A stretch of DNA of 64,000 nucleotides, from assembly GCA_030760725.1 (NCBI GenBank), contig JASWHV010000001.1, forward strand, positions 22,193,928 through 22,257,927, given 5' to 3'. This document shows positions 31,180 to 42,287 of the stretch, piece by piece (positions within the stretch are counted from its first letter, which is position 1; the number at the start of each line of letters is the position of its first letter). This DNA comes from Neostapfia colusana. Taxonomy: Eukaryota; Streptophyta; Magnoliopsida; Poales; Poaceae. Made by a program: the position numbers and the translations under genes. The notes below the pieces were generated by a model, which saw nothing but the letters and a program-made list of their open reading frames with translations, made no database searches and had not been told where the DNA came from.

Positions 31180-33108
31180 CTAGGGGTAGATCTTACAGCG
31201 GTGTTCTGTGTTCCAAAGGTTCGGGAGCGGGTCCCCATCCTCGGTTCTGGGGAATGGTCCCAGGCCCATGATGTCCAGCCCCAGTATGGCAAATGGCCAT
31301 GTGGGCTGGATCATCTGTACCGTCCAAGCCGGTGTATGGATCTGCTTGGCGTGGAACAGGCACGCCTGGCAGCTCTCGACCAGCTCGACGGCATCCTGGA
31401 GTGTTGCCGGCTAGTAGAAGCCATGCCGAAAGGCTTTACCGACAAGCGTGCGTGAGGAAGAGTGACTCCCACATTCGCCTCCATGGATCTCAGCGAACAA
31501 GTCGCAGCCTTCCCCCTGGGTTATGCACCGCAATAGGATGTGGTTGGCGCCACGTCGGTAGAGATCCCCCTCTACCGCCATGTGTCTCTTAGCCATACGC
31601 ACAATCCATTCAGCGGATACACGTTCATCAGGGAGGATATTGTCTTTCAAGTAGTCCCGGACCTCCGTGATCCATGCATCGGGTCTGACTTGAGCATCTG
31701 GATCTTGAGCGCTGGGTTGCACGGAGTCCCCAGTGACGCTTGTGATCCTTGGCGGCGTCCATGGCCGCCGGGACCGCCAGCTTCGAGGTGCTGGTCTAGC
31801 CCCCTTCGTCCGGCTCGGTGGGCCGGGCTGTGGGCCGCGGCAACGTCCTCTCAAAGCCCCCTTCAGGCACAGTGGCTCCGGTGGGGGTCTTCGTTGAAAG
31901 GTCGTCAGCTGCGGCCTTGCTAGCGCGCGGTACGTGGTGCAGGTCCAAGGCGAGGAGGTCTGTCTCCACCATCTTGGTTGATAACCAGACTGGGAGTTGC
32001 CCTGAGCCAACGACTAGCAAGAAGGATGAGCACTTCATACTTTGCTATGTTGCTGGCTGCCTTGGAATTGAAACGCACCACATACCCAGACTGCTCCCCC
32101 GATGGCGTGAGGAACAGTACGCTAGCACCGGCCCCCTGCTTTCGCAAGGAGCCATCGACGAACATCATTCGGTAAGGCCTGGTGAAGGTCAGGGCTCAGG
32201 GTCCTGGTTCACCGTCTTCGTGGCCCCCTGAGCATGCGTCTACTTCAGCCACAAGTCAACTAGTGCTCAGTTGATGTCTGCATGACGGGAAAGGGAGCCT
32301 AGGTCAACTTCAGTAGCTCCGCTGCCCATTTGGTGGCATTGTCCGTCGCGTGGGGACTGTGGAGGATAGCTTTCAGCCTGGGGAGACCGCCGGGTGCTCG
32401 ATACTCGGAGGTCCCCAGGCTGCTTTGGACCTTCCGGGAAGCTCCGCTGATGTCCCGGGAGCTCCGGGGGGTCCCGTTTGGGAGTCCGGGAGGTCCTGTT
32501 GGGCCTCCGGGGGGGGGGGGATCCCGTTGCACCTCCGGGAGGTCCTGCTGGTCCTCCAGGAGGTTGTGTCGGGGATCCGAGGTCCGGTTTGGGCCTCCGG
32601 AATTTTTTGGTACTTGCTTCTTGGTAGCGAAACAGGTTACGGTGGTATGGGGTCAAAGCCATTGGCGCGAAGACCAGAAATTTGCAGGACCCCTAGCTAC
32701 GCCGAGTCGGTTTACGCCGGGGTTAGCAGGTAAAGGGTGCCCTTCAACTACTCCAGACACAGGGGTCTGGTGGGAGCCCTAGTAAGCATTTGGGAAGCAC
32801 AGCATATCACAGCCTGGCATCGAGTCTACTATTTGGTCTATCATAGGGAGAGAAAATAGGTCTTTAGGGCATGCCTTATTGAGGCTGGTGTAGTCGATGC
32901 GCTTCCGGAGCTTCTCGCTGGCCTTCGGGACAACAACACGGTTCGCCAAGCACCGGGGGCGGCGGACTCTCCGTCTTGTCGGACGGCTGGACGTCGGGAA
33001 AGACCTTTAAGTAGTGCTCAATCACCTCCCAAGGGATCTCGGGCCTCCGCGACGGCTGTCATGCAGCACATCGACATTGTGTTGGACGGGGGCAACAAGC
33101 GCGCCTTC
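31180..33108 (-). pseudogene. Element Y deleted pol: RT fragment, RNase H, integrase without core
   Basis: RT survives only as its N-terminal part (PREVIEH-like to LNKACPKD-like, about 33060-32790) with many stops; the YVDD region is missing. A Pro-rich repeat stretch (about 32620-32310) and an archaeal-type RNase H remnant (about 32170-31800) follow. The integrase N-terminal domain with ESCQACLFHAKQIH is present, then GPFPRT joins directly to the C-terminal EDGD segment near 31246, removing about 750 bp with the catalytic core. A 4-base ACCG occurs at both T positions that would give this junction, suggesting a microhomology deletion. The stop is at 31182-31180. Confidence 0.85.
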
Positions 33109-35630
33109 CTATTTGCTATCCAGGCCCCCGGCTACCCGGGTGGTCTGGGTGGCATCGGCGCTGATTCGGACGAGCCTTGTGGGGACGTCGTCCTCATCGA
33201 GGGGTTGCACGCGGGGTGCTGTGGTAGGGGCACGGTGGCGTGCACTTGGGTGGAGCTGGTTTGGTTCTGCGCTGCCGAGGGTTGGCGCTCTAGTTGCTGT
33301 AAGCGCCTGAAGCTTTTCCAAGGCTAACACTGCAGCAGCACGGTCTCCACAAACCTTGAGGACGCCTGTTGGTGTAGGCATCTTCAAGACAAGGTAGCCG
33401 TAGTGGGCTACTGCCATGAATCAGTACAGGGCTGGCCTGCCGATTATGGCGTTGAAGGGGAGGTCAATCTCAGCCACGTCGAACAGAACGTACTCTGTCC
33501 GGTAGCTGTCCGGTGCCCCAAAGGTCACCGGGAGGCTGATGTGGCCGTAGGGAACGACCTGTCCCGGCCCTACCCCTGAGAACAGGCTCGATGGGGCGAG
33601 CTTGGCCATCGGGATCTGCAGCTTCTGGAAGGCTGCGCGACTGATGAGGTTCAGTCCAGCCCCGTCATCCACCAAAACGTGGTACATCTTCACGTTGGCG
33701 ATGGTGGGGGCCACCACGAGCGGCAGTTGGCCGCCCCCAGCCATGTTCCTGGGGCAGTCGGTGTCATCGAAGCTGATGGGGGTTCCCATCCACCTGAGGT
33801 GCGGTGCTGCACCTGGGAGGGGAGCCACCGACGCTACCGCTCGACGCAAGGCCTTAGCCGTGCTCCGGGACGGGGGGTCAGTGGACCCGCTGAAGATGAC
33901 ATAGAGCATCTTCCGGTGCTCGTCATCACTGGAGCTGGAGCTCCCATGACTGCGCACTGCCTTTACGGCGTGCTGAAGCTCCTGGAACTCCACCTGGCGG
34001 TCGACGCCGTCTCGGGCCTCGACCTTCTGCTTTCCCTCCCTTTGATTGTTGGGTGGGGCATCAGTTAGAGGCTGCATCCCTTTCCGGAAGTGCTCCGCGA
34101 GCTTCTGGATTTCCCGGCATTTGGCAGCGGTATGATAACTGGTGCCATGCACAGGGCATAATTCATCCTGGCCCCCGTCTGGGGCCGGTGATTGTCGCGG
34201 CCTCTTGTCAGGGCGTGGCCCCCGAGCTCCACTGGGCGCCGCCGTTGTGGCAATAGGGACCGCGGCTGATGACTTTATGTTGCTTCCGTACGAAGCGCCG
34301 CCGGATCCTGGCTGACCCCCTGGCTTGGGGGCCGGCAGAGAGTGCCAGTTCCGCCCTTCGGCTGCTCTGGCACACTTGTCCGCCAGGTTGAATAGTTCTG
34401 AGACATCGCGGACCTCCCTGGTTGCGAGCTTCTCGAGCATCTTCCTGTCCCGAACGCCTTGCCGGAACGCCACCACCACAGAAGCGTTCTGGATATGTGG
34501 GATGGTGTTCCGCACCTGGGAGAACCGCTGGATGAACGAGCGCAGCGACTCCCCTGGTTGCTGTTGGATAGCGTGGAGGTCAAGCTCCGTGCCAGGGCGG
34601 GTGTATGAGCTGCCGAAGTTGGCAACGAACTGCCGGCAGAGCTCTCCCCAGGAAGCTATGGACCACTGAGGTAGATTCATGAGCCAAGACCGAGCTGGGC
34701 CTGTCAAGGCAACGGGGAAGTAGTTGGCCATGACAGCCTCGTCCCCTCCTGCGGCAAGTACGGCGGTGGAGTAGATCTGGAGGAACTCCGCCGGGTTGAC
34801 GCTACCGTCGTACTTCTCGGGCAGGTGCGGCTGGAACTTGCGCGGCCACCTCGCGAAGCGAAGGTGGGGTGCAAGGGCCGCACATCCTGCACCTGCTGCT
34901 GCAGGTATTGGCGCTGCGAACGCTTGGTTCGCACTTGGCACCGCCTATCCCAGCATGGGCAAGGCTGCACCATAGACCGGGGGTGCTGCTTGCGGCGCAT
35001 ATGGTTGTGGCATATGCTGCGCGGCATATGCCTGAGGCAGGGCTCGCGTGGCGAAGACCTGCCCTTCAGGTTGTGTCGAGGCCGACGACATGCTGTCGCC
35101 AGCCTCATGGTTACGACGCCTTTCACGGCGTCGCTCGAGGTACACTCAGGCATCCTGGCCCAAGTGGCACCGTTCCAGCTCCCTTCTCAGATCCGTCGAC
35201 GGGAGCCTGGAGGAGCTGGAATCCGCCGTTTGCCCGTCAACCGTTGGCGTGCGCGTCAGCGACACAGCCGGTTGACCGGGGCATCGCCCTCGCCAAAACC
35301 AAGGGTTCGCGGCGGCGACGACGTGGTGGTCCACTTTGCGGACCCACTGTTGGGTCGCTGAATGGGGTGCATCCCCAGTAGGTGGGTTGCGCAGCGTGCT
35401 CTTGCTGCAGCTAGCGCACCCCCATGGTGTACGCTCAGCGCTGCAGATGATCTCACACTGGTCTGAGCCTGCATCACCGGAGTCGGCGTTGCCGGAGTCG
35501 GCTGCTGGCTACCAGCTTGTGCCGACACACTCCGTCCTGAGTGTGTCGACATGTACTCCCCACTGGTCACGGTTCACCGTGAACACGGAGGGGGAGAGTT
35601 TGCCGCTGGAGGAAGCTTGGTCATCTTCGT
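33109..35630 (-). pseudogene. Element Y gag-protease
   Basis: The gag N-terminus begins near MTKLP at about 35625, with a frameshift around 35390. From 35334 the frame is continuous to 33109 with stops at 35146 (TGA), 34945 (TAG) and 33421 (TGA). The longest open part, 34941-33421, encodes the gag capsid domain (FLQIYSTAVLAAGGDEAV; SWGELCRQFVANFGSSY), a knuckle of C-H-H-C type (CPVHGTSYHTAAKC) and an aspartic protease (LVDDGAGLNLIS). The Asp is kept; the next residue is D where V has G. It ends at a TAG (33111-33109) that V also has at the same codon. Confidence 0.85.
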
Positions 35631-35662
35631 CGGCGGAAACTCGTCGCGCTAGGAGAAAAGGC

Positions 35663-35680
35663 CCCCTTCCTGGCGCGCCA
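35663..35680 (-). promoter_or_regulatory. Element Y primer binding site
   Basis: The minus strand begins TGGCGCGCCAGG, two bases from the LTR end; same core as in U, W and Z. Confidence 0.75.
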
Positions 35681-35682
35681 GA

Positions 35683-36772
35683 TGTCGAAGTGTTCAGTCG
35701 ACACTTCCCCCGGGCCTGCACTGGGCAGCCCGCGGAGGTTCTTTTTTCGGTGGGGCTAGTCTCTAGCGGAGAGCTTGCGCAGATGGACGAGTTAGTAAGA
35801 GCTTGACACGGCGAGTTTTACGTGGTTCAGGCCGCCGGAGCGTAAAACCCTACGTCCACGGCGAGCTATGGGGCTCGCTGTATTGCTTGCTGCTCAGGAC
35901 CGGAGGCCTGAGCTCGGGGGTGAGTTACAGCTTGAGAGTGTATGGCTAGCGTATGAGTTGCAAAGTGCGAACCCCTGCTATCGACGCCTACCCGAGCCTT
36001 TTATAGTCCAAGGCTCGGGCAGCTTACAAGGGGGGCCGGGACCCGACAGGTGGTCCCGGAAAGATTGTCTAACATCTACCGTATCTGCAGTTATGCCGGT
36101 AGTTGCTTCTGGTCGAAGGCTTCTGAGTCTTCACCTTGCCGCCCTGCCCATGCCGCATGCTAGTCGTAGTGGTTGATGGCGGCGCTGGCGGCATGGGATG
36201 TCTTGTTGCAGTGTTTATTGGCTGGCAGGTTCTGACACCGCGCGCCAGTCTGTGATGCGACTGGATGCAACGGCACCTGACAGAAGCGTGCTCCGCGTCT
36301 CCGTGTCTCGGGAAGACGCGGGCCTTGAATACCTTGTACGGGCAAGGTATGGGGCGTCTTTACGCCCGCTGCCTATCGCTCGGGGGCAGGCAGCGCCGTT
36401 CTGCTGCCACATGGCGGGCCCGGAGCCCTTCTTAGAGGAGAGGAGGGTCCGTTCCGCGGGGCACGTGGAGCCTCCGGACCTCTCCCCACGGAGGGAGAGG
36501 CTCGGCCTCTGTTGGCCACGTGGCGGGCCCGGAGCTCTCCTCTGAGGAGAGGGAGGTCCGGCCCCGCTGGATGCGTGGCGCCTTCGACCTCTCTCCCGCG
36601 GAGGCGGAGGTCCGGCTTCTGTACGTGGCGGGCTCGGAGCTCTCCTCTGAGGAGAGGGAGGTCCGGCCCCGCCGGACGCGTGGCGCCTTCGGAGCTCTCC
36701 CTGCGGAGAAGGGCGAGTTCCTTAGGCATTTTACCCTGTGCACGGGGGTACCCCATATCTCAGGTACCGACA
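35683..36772 (-). repeat. Element Y 5' LTR (1090 bp)
   Basis: It starts TGTCGAAG and ends ggtaccgaca. TATA at 35999-36005 (minus strand). U3 G-box modules at about 36400-36700. Z's gag resumes at 36773. Confidence 0.93.
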
Positions 36773-37885
36773 GTAGTGATTCCCCAGGTTGTTGTTTGAT
36801 GGCGTGGAGGTCAAGCTCCGTGCCAGGACGGGTGTAGTAACTGCCGAAGTTGGCAATGAACTGCCGGCAGAGCTCTCCCCAGTAAGTTATGGAACCCTGG
36901 GGGAGGTTCATGAGCCAAGACCGGGCTGGGCCGGTCAAGGCGACGGGGAAGTAGTTGGCCATGACGGCCACATCCCCTCCTGCGACAAGTACGGCAGTGG
37001 AGTAGATCTGGAGAAACTCCGCCGGGTTGACACTGCCGTCGTACTTCTCGGGCAGGTGCGGCCGAAACTTGCGCAGCCACCTCACGAAGCGAAGGTGAGG
37101 TGCCAGGGCCGCACATCCTGCTCCTGCTGCCGCAGGTGTTTATGCCTCGAACACTTGGTTCGCCGCTGGCACTGTGTACCCTGGTATGGGCAAGGCTGCG
37201 CCATAGACTGGGGATGCCGTTTGCAAAGCATACGGCTGTGGCATATGCTACGCGGCGTATGCCTGGGGCAGAGTCCGCATGGCGAAGATCTGCTCTTCAG
37301 GCTGGTCGAGGCCGACGTCATGCTGTCGCCAGCCTCTTGGTTGCGACGCCTTTCCCGACGTCGCTCGAGGTACACCCCGGCATCCTGGCCCAAGTGGCAC
37401 CGCTCCAGCTCTGTCCTCAGGTCCGTCGACGGAAGCCTGGTGGAGCTGGAATCCGCCGTCTGCCCGTCAACCGTTGGCGTGCGCGTCAGCGACACTGCCG
37501 GTTGGCTGGAGTGTCGTCCCCGCCAAAGTCGAGGGTTTGCGGCGGCGACGACGAGGCGGTCTACATCGCGTATCCACTGCTGGGTTGCTGAATGGGGTGT
37601 GTCCCCAGCAGGTGGATTGCGCAGCAGCGCTCTTGCTGCAGCTAGCGCACCCCTATGGGGTACGCTTATCGCTGCAGAAGATCTCACGCTGGTTGGGGCC
37701 TGCATTGCCGGAGTCGGCGTTGCCGGAGTCGGCTGCTGACTACCGGCTTGTGCCGACACACTCCGTCCCGAGTGTGTCGACACGTACTCCCCGCTGGTCA
37801 CGGTTCGCCGTAAACGCGGGGGAGGAGAACTTGCCGCTGACGGAAGCTCCGTCATCTTCGTCGGCAGAAGCTCGTCGCGCAAGGG
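36773..37885 (-). pseudogene. Element Z gag N-terminal half
   Basis: Start near MTKLPSAASSPPPRLRR (about 37873). An open frame of about 280 codons (37933-37082) covers the variable N-terminal region. A frameshift near 37090 separates it from the capsid domain (FLQIYSTAVLVAGGDVAV), which runs to the Y insertion at 36773 and resumes at 25654. It lacks the duplication seen in W. Confidence 0.85.
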
Positions 37886-37891
37886 AAAAGC

Positions 37892-37909
37892 CCCCTTCCT
37901 GGCGCGCCA
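37892..37909 (-). promoter_or_regulatory. Element Z primer binding site
   Basis: The minus strand begins TGGCGCGCCAGG, two bases from the LTR edge at 37912. Confidence 0.75.
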
Positions 37910-37911
37910 AA

Positions 37912-38915
37912 TGTCGAAGTGTTCGGTCGACACTTCCCCCGGGCCTGCACTGGGCAGCCCGCGGAGGTTCTTTTTTCGGTGGGGCTAGTCCCTTGCGGAG
38001 AGCTTGCGCATATGGACGAGTTAGTAAGAGCTTGACACGGTGAGTTTTACGTGGTTCAGGCCGCCGGAGCATAAAACCCTACGTCCACGGCGAGCTATGG
38101 AGCTCGCTGTATTGCTTGCTGCTCAGAACCGGAGTCCTGAGCTTGGGGGTGAGTTACAGCTTGGGTGTGAATGGCTAGCGTATGAGTTGCAGAGGTGCGA
38201 ACACAGGGTGCGAGTGGCTAAAGTGCGAACCCTTGCTAACGTTGCTTACAAGGGGGGCCCGGGACCCGACAGGTGGTCCCGGGACCCGACAGGTGGTCCC
38301 GGGGAGATTGACTGCAGACTACCGTATCCGCAGTTATGTCGGTAGTTGTCTCTGGCGAAGGCTTCTGAGTTTTCGTCTTGCCGCCCTGCCCATGCCGCAA
38401 TGCTAGTCGTAGTGGTTGATGATGGCGGGAGCGGCATGGGATGTCATGTCGCTGCGTTTATTGGCTGGCAGGTTCTGACACCGCGTGCCAGTCTGTGATG
38501 CGACTGGGCGCAACGGCACCTGACAGAGGCGTGCTCCGCGTCTTCGTGTCTTGGGAAGGTGCTGGTCTTTAATGCTTTGTTCGGTAAAGGCATGGTGCGC
38601 CTTTACTCCTGCTGCCTACCGCACCGGGCGGCAGCACTGCTCTACTGGCCACGCGTCGGACCCGGAGCTCTCCTCTGAGGAGAGGGGGAGCTCCGGCTCC
38701 GCTGGACACGTGGAGCTTTCGGAGCTCACCCCCACGGAGGGGGTGTGGTCCGGCCTCCTGGGCCACGTGGCAGGCTCGGAGCTATCCTCGGTGGGGAGGG
38801 GTGTTCCGGCCCCGCTGGACACGTGGCGCCTTCAAACCTCGCCCCTGCAGAGGGATCGAGGTCCTTAGGAAGTTTTATGCTGTGTGCGGGGGTACCCGGT
38901 ATTGAGGTACCTACA
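37912..38915 (-). repeat. Element Z 5' LTR (1004 bp), TATA box lost
   Basis: It starts TGTCGAAG and ends ctaca (elsewhere cgaca). Near 38235-38250 the 35-40 bp that hold the TATA box in the other copies are missing: W has gcctactcgagccttttata here, Z goes from gctaacgttg straight to cttacaagg. It also contains a perfect 20-bp tandem duplication. Confidence 0.9.
38261..38300. repeat. Perfect 20-bp tandem duplication in Z LTR
   Basis: gggacccgacaggtggtccc occurs twice in succession. The other Tat LTRs have it once. Confidence 0.95.
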
Positions 38916-41900
38916 GGCACCAATATCTGCGGCAACAGGAGCAGGATGTGCGGCCCTCGCGCCCCACCTTCGCTTCACGAGGTGGCCACGCAAGTTTCGG
39001 CCGCACCTGCCCGAGAAGTACGACGGCAGCGTCAACCCAGCGGAGTTCCTCCAGATCTACTCCACCGCTGTACTTGCCACAGGAGGGAATGAAGCCGTCA
39101 TGGCCAATTACTTCCCTGTCGCCTTGACTGGTCCAGCTCGGTCTTGGCTCATGAACCTCCCCCAGGGTTCCATAACTTCCTGGGGAGAGCTCTGCCGGCA
39201 GTTCATCGCCAACTTCGGCAGTTCCTACACCCGGCCTGGCACGGAACTCGACCTCCACGCCATCCAGCAACAACCGGGGGATTCGCTTGGCTCCTTCATC
39301 CGGCGGTTCTCCCAGGTGCGGAACACCATCCCACACATCCAAAATGCTTCTGTGGTGGTGGCGTTCCGGCAAGGCGTCCTCGACAAGAAGATGCTCGAGA
39401 AGCTCGCGACCAGAGAGGTCCGCGATGTCTCCGAGCTCTTCAGCCTGGCAGACAAGTGCACCAGAGCAGCCGAAGGGCAAAACTGGCACTCACTGCCGTC
39501 CTCCGAGTCAGGAGGACAGCCCGGATCTGGTCCTACTCCCTATGGAGGCAGCAAGAAGGCCAAGAACCGAGGCAGAGGCAAGATAGAATCACCGACCGCA
39601 GCACCAGTTGCCGCAGCAGCGACACTCAGTGGGGCTCGGGGGCCGCGCCCCGACAAGAGGCAGCGAAGATCACCAATCCCAGAAGGTGATCAAGACAAGA
39701 TATGCCCCGTGCACGGCAGCTGTCGCCACACTACTGCCGAGTGCCGAGAGATCCGGAAGATCGCAGAGCGCTTCCGCAAAGGGAAGCAGCAGCGGACTGA
39801 CGCCCCACCCTTCCGTCCAAGGGAGGGCAAGCAGAAGGTCGACGTCCCGAACAGCGCCGACCACCCAGTGGAGTTCCAGGAGCCTCAGCGCACCGTGAAG
39901 GCGGTACGCAACCATGAGGACTCCAGCTCCAGCGACGATGAGCGTTGAAAGAAGCTCTACGTCATATACGGCGGGTCCGCCGACCCCTCGTCTCGAAGCG
40001 CAGTCAAGACTCTGCGCCGAGCGGTAGCGTCGGTGGCTCCACTCCCAAGTGCCGCACCGCACCTCAAGTGGATGGGAACCCCCATCAGCTTTGACGCCAC
40101 CGACTGCCCCAGGAACATGGCTGGGGCCGGCCAACTACCGCTCTTGGTAGCTCCGACCATCGCCAACGTGAGGATGTACCATGTTTTGGTAGATGGTGGA
40201 GCTGAGCTGAACCTCATCAGCTGTGCAGCTTTCCAGAAGCTGCAGATCCCGATGGCCAAGCTCACCCCGTCGAGCCCGTTCTCGGGGGTAGGGCCGGGAC
40301 AGGTCGTTCCCTACGGCAACATCGGCCTCCTGGTGACCTTCGGAGCTCCGGACAGCTATCGGACAGAATACATTCTGTTCGACGTAGCGGAGATCGACCT
40401 CCCCTTCAACGCCGTAATCGGCAGGCCAGCCCTGTACCGATTCATGGCAGTAGCCCACTATGGCTACCTCGTCCTAAAGATGCCTACACCAACGGGCGTC
40501 CTCAGGATTCGTGGAGACCGCACTGCTGCAGTGTCGGCCTTAGAGAAACTCCAAGCGCTCGCAACAGCTGGGGCACCAGCCCCTGGCAGTGCAGAGCCGG
40601 ACCAGCTCCACCCGAGCGCAAGCCACCGTGCCTCCGCCACAGCACCCCGAGTGCAACCCCTCGACGAGGGTGGCGTCCCCTTAAAGGTGATCCAAGTCGG
40701 CGTCGAAGCCACCCAGACCACCCGGGTAGCCGGGGGCCTGGATAGCAAATAGGAAGGCGCGCTCGTCACCTTCCTCCGGCACAATGTTGACGTGTTTGCA
40801 TGGCAACCGTCACAGATGCCGGGGATCCCCAGGGAGGTGATCGAGCACCACTTAAAAGTCTTCCCCGACGCCCGGCCAGTTCAACAGAAGCCCCGCAAGC
40901 AGTCCATGGAGCGGCAAAACTTCATTCGTGAAGAAATCAAGAAGCTGCTGGACGCTGGCTTCATACGGGAAGTCCACCACCCCCGATGGTTGGCGAACCC
41001 CGTCGTTGTCCCGAAGGCCGGCGGGAAGCTCCATATGTGCATCGACTACACCAGTCTCAATAAGGCATGTCCCAAAGATCCATTCCCTCTGCCTAGAATA
41101 GATCAAATAGTAGACTCAACATCAGGCTGTGATATGCTGTGCTTCCTAGACACCTACTCGGGTTTCCATCAGATCCCCATGTCTAGGGAGGATGAAGAGC
41201 ACACCTCCTTCATCACAGTAGATGGCCTTTATTGTTATGTGTCTATGCCTTACGGCCTAAAGAATGCTCTCCCCACCTTTGTGCGAGCGATGCACAAAAC
41301 CTTTGGGGAGTTAATAAAAGACTTAGTTGAGATGTACGTCGATGACATTGTTGTCAAGGTCAAGCAGGGTTCATCTTTGTTAGATAACCTAGCCTTAGTC
41401 TTTGACAAATTGCGCTCTACGCGCACCAAGCTGAACCCCGACAAATGTGTGTTCGGTGTGTCCTCTGGGAAGCTCTTAGGATTCCTGGTCTCGCACCGGG
41501 GGATTGAGGCCAACCCAGAGAAGATCAAGGCCATCGACTTGATGCGGCCTCCTGCCCGCGTCAAAGATGTCCAGAAACTCACGGCATGACTAGCCGCGCT
41601 GAGTTGGTTTATACCGAGGCTAGCACAGCGGGCACTCCCTTTCTTTAAGCTCCTGCGCAAGTCTGGCCCATTTGCCTAGACTGACGAAGCAGAAGAGGCT
41701 TTCCAGGAGTTGAAGCGGCTCCTAACGACCCTGCCTATCATGGTAGCCCCAGAGCCCGGAGAGCACCTGTTGCTCTACATCGCGGCAACAACCGAGGTCG
41801 TGAGTATGGTCCTCGTCGCAGAGCGGCCGGACCTCTCACCTTCACGACCTGCTCCGGCAGCAGAAGACAGACGCCAGGAGGCCCCGCAGGACCGAGACGG

Positions 41901-42287
41901 TCTCTCGGACCTCCAAGGCAACCTCCCGGAGGTCCAGGTCCGCCTCCCGGAGGTCCAGGGCGGTCTCCCGGACCCCCAAGATAAACCCCCGGAGGTCCTG
42001 TGGGACCCCCCGGGGGCCCAACGGGACCTCCCGAAGATCCCTGAAGACCCTCCGGAGCTCCAAGAGAACCAGCGGCGCCCCCCGGAGAGCCAAGATAGCT
42101 TAAGGGCCTCCAGGTTCCAACTCCCGGAGGCCCCCGTGGGTCCACTCACCTCCAGCGGGCCAGGGCCAATGGATGAAGACCTCCCAGACCTAAGAGAGAG
42201 GGTTCGAACCATCCAGAGGCCTGTCTACTACATCAGAGAAGTACTTCATGATGCCAAGACAAGGTACCTAGAAGTCCACAAACTGCT
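38916..42287 (+). mobile_element. Element V: Tat-clade gypsy remnant, oldest layer
   Basis: Plus-strand gag, protease, RT and start of RNase H. It is interrupted on the left by Z (38915/38916) and on the right by U (42287/42288). The coding sequence at the right break (LEVHKLL) continues in the equivalent place of T (LEVHKLLYAVLVAF). Neither V LTR is in the window. Confidence 0.88.
38916..42287 (+). pseudogene. Element V gag-protease-RT-RNase H, four in-frame stops
   Basis: The frame is constant over 3.37 kb with stops only at 39946 (TGA), 40750 (TAG), 41587 (TGA) and 41677 (TAG). Gag capsid domain about 39040-39480; knuckle CPVHGSCRHTTAEC at 39703-39744; protease VLVDGGAELNLIS near 40180-40220; RT about 40880-41590 with DAGFIREV, SLNKACPKDPFPLPRIDQIV and the YVDD box at 41335-41346. 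RNase H starts PEPGEHLLLYIAATTEVVS and is split by a Pro/Glu-rich stretch (about 41830-42150) before VYYIREVLHDAKTRY. The absence of frameshifts suggests fairly mild decay. The TAG at 40750, between protease and RT, is shared with Y. Confidence 0.9.

Larger units (their letters stand above)
25655..36772 (-). mobile_element. Element Y: Tat-clade gypsy element with both LTRs (11.1 kb)
   Basis: Minus strand: 5' LTR 36772-35683, primer site, gag-protease, truncated RT, proline-rich stretch, archaeal-type RNase H, core-deleted integrase; then, on the opposite strand, ORF2 (27232-30033); 3' LTR 26741-25655. It is the only Tat copy with both ends and a near-complete ORF2. By eye the two LTRs differ at roughly 20-30 of about 1090 positions plus a small indel, so it is clearly older than A. 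Confidence 0.92.
36773..38915 (-). mobile_element. Element Z, 5' segment (LTR and gag N-terminus)
   Basis: It contains the 5' LTR 38915-37912, the primer site and the gag N-terminal half up to the Y insertion. Z lies in V's gag: V sequence resumes at 38916 with ggcaccaatatctgc, equivalent to 44123 onward in U. Confidence 0.88.

Noticed and set aside
32509..32520. Run of 12 G as a possible G-quadruplex
   Set aside because: A single homopolymer inside the degenerate Pro-rich stretch of Y; likely slippage or sequencing length error.
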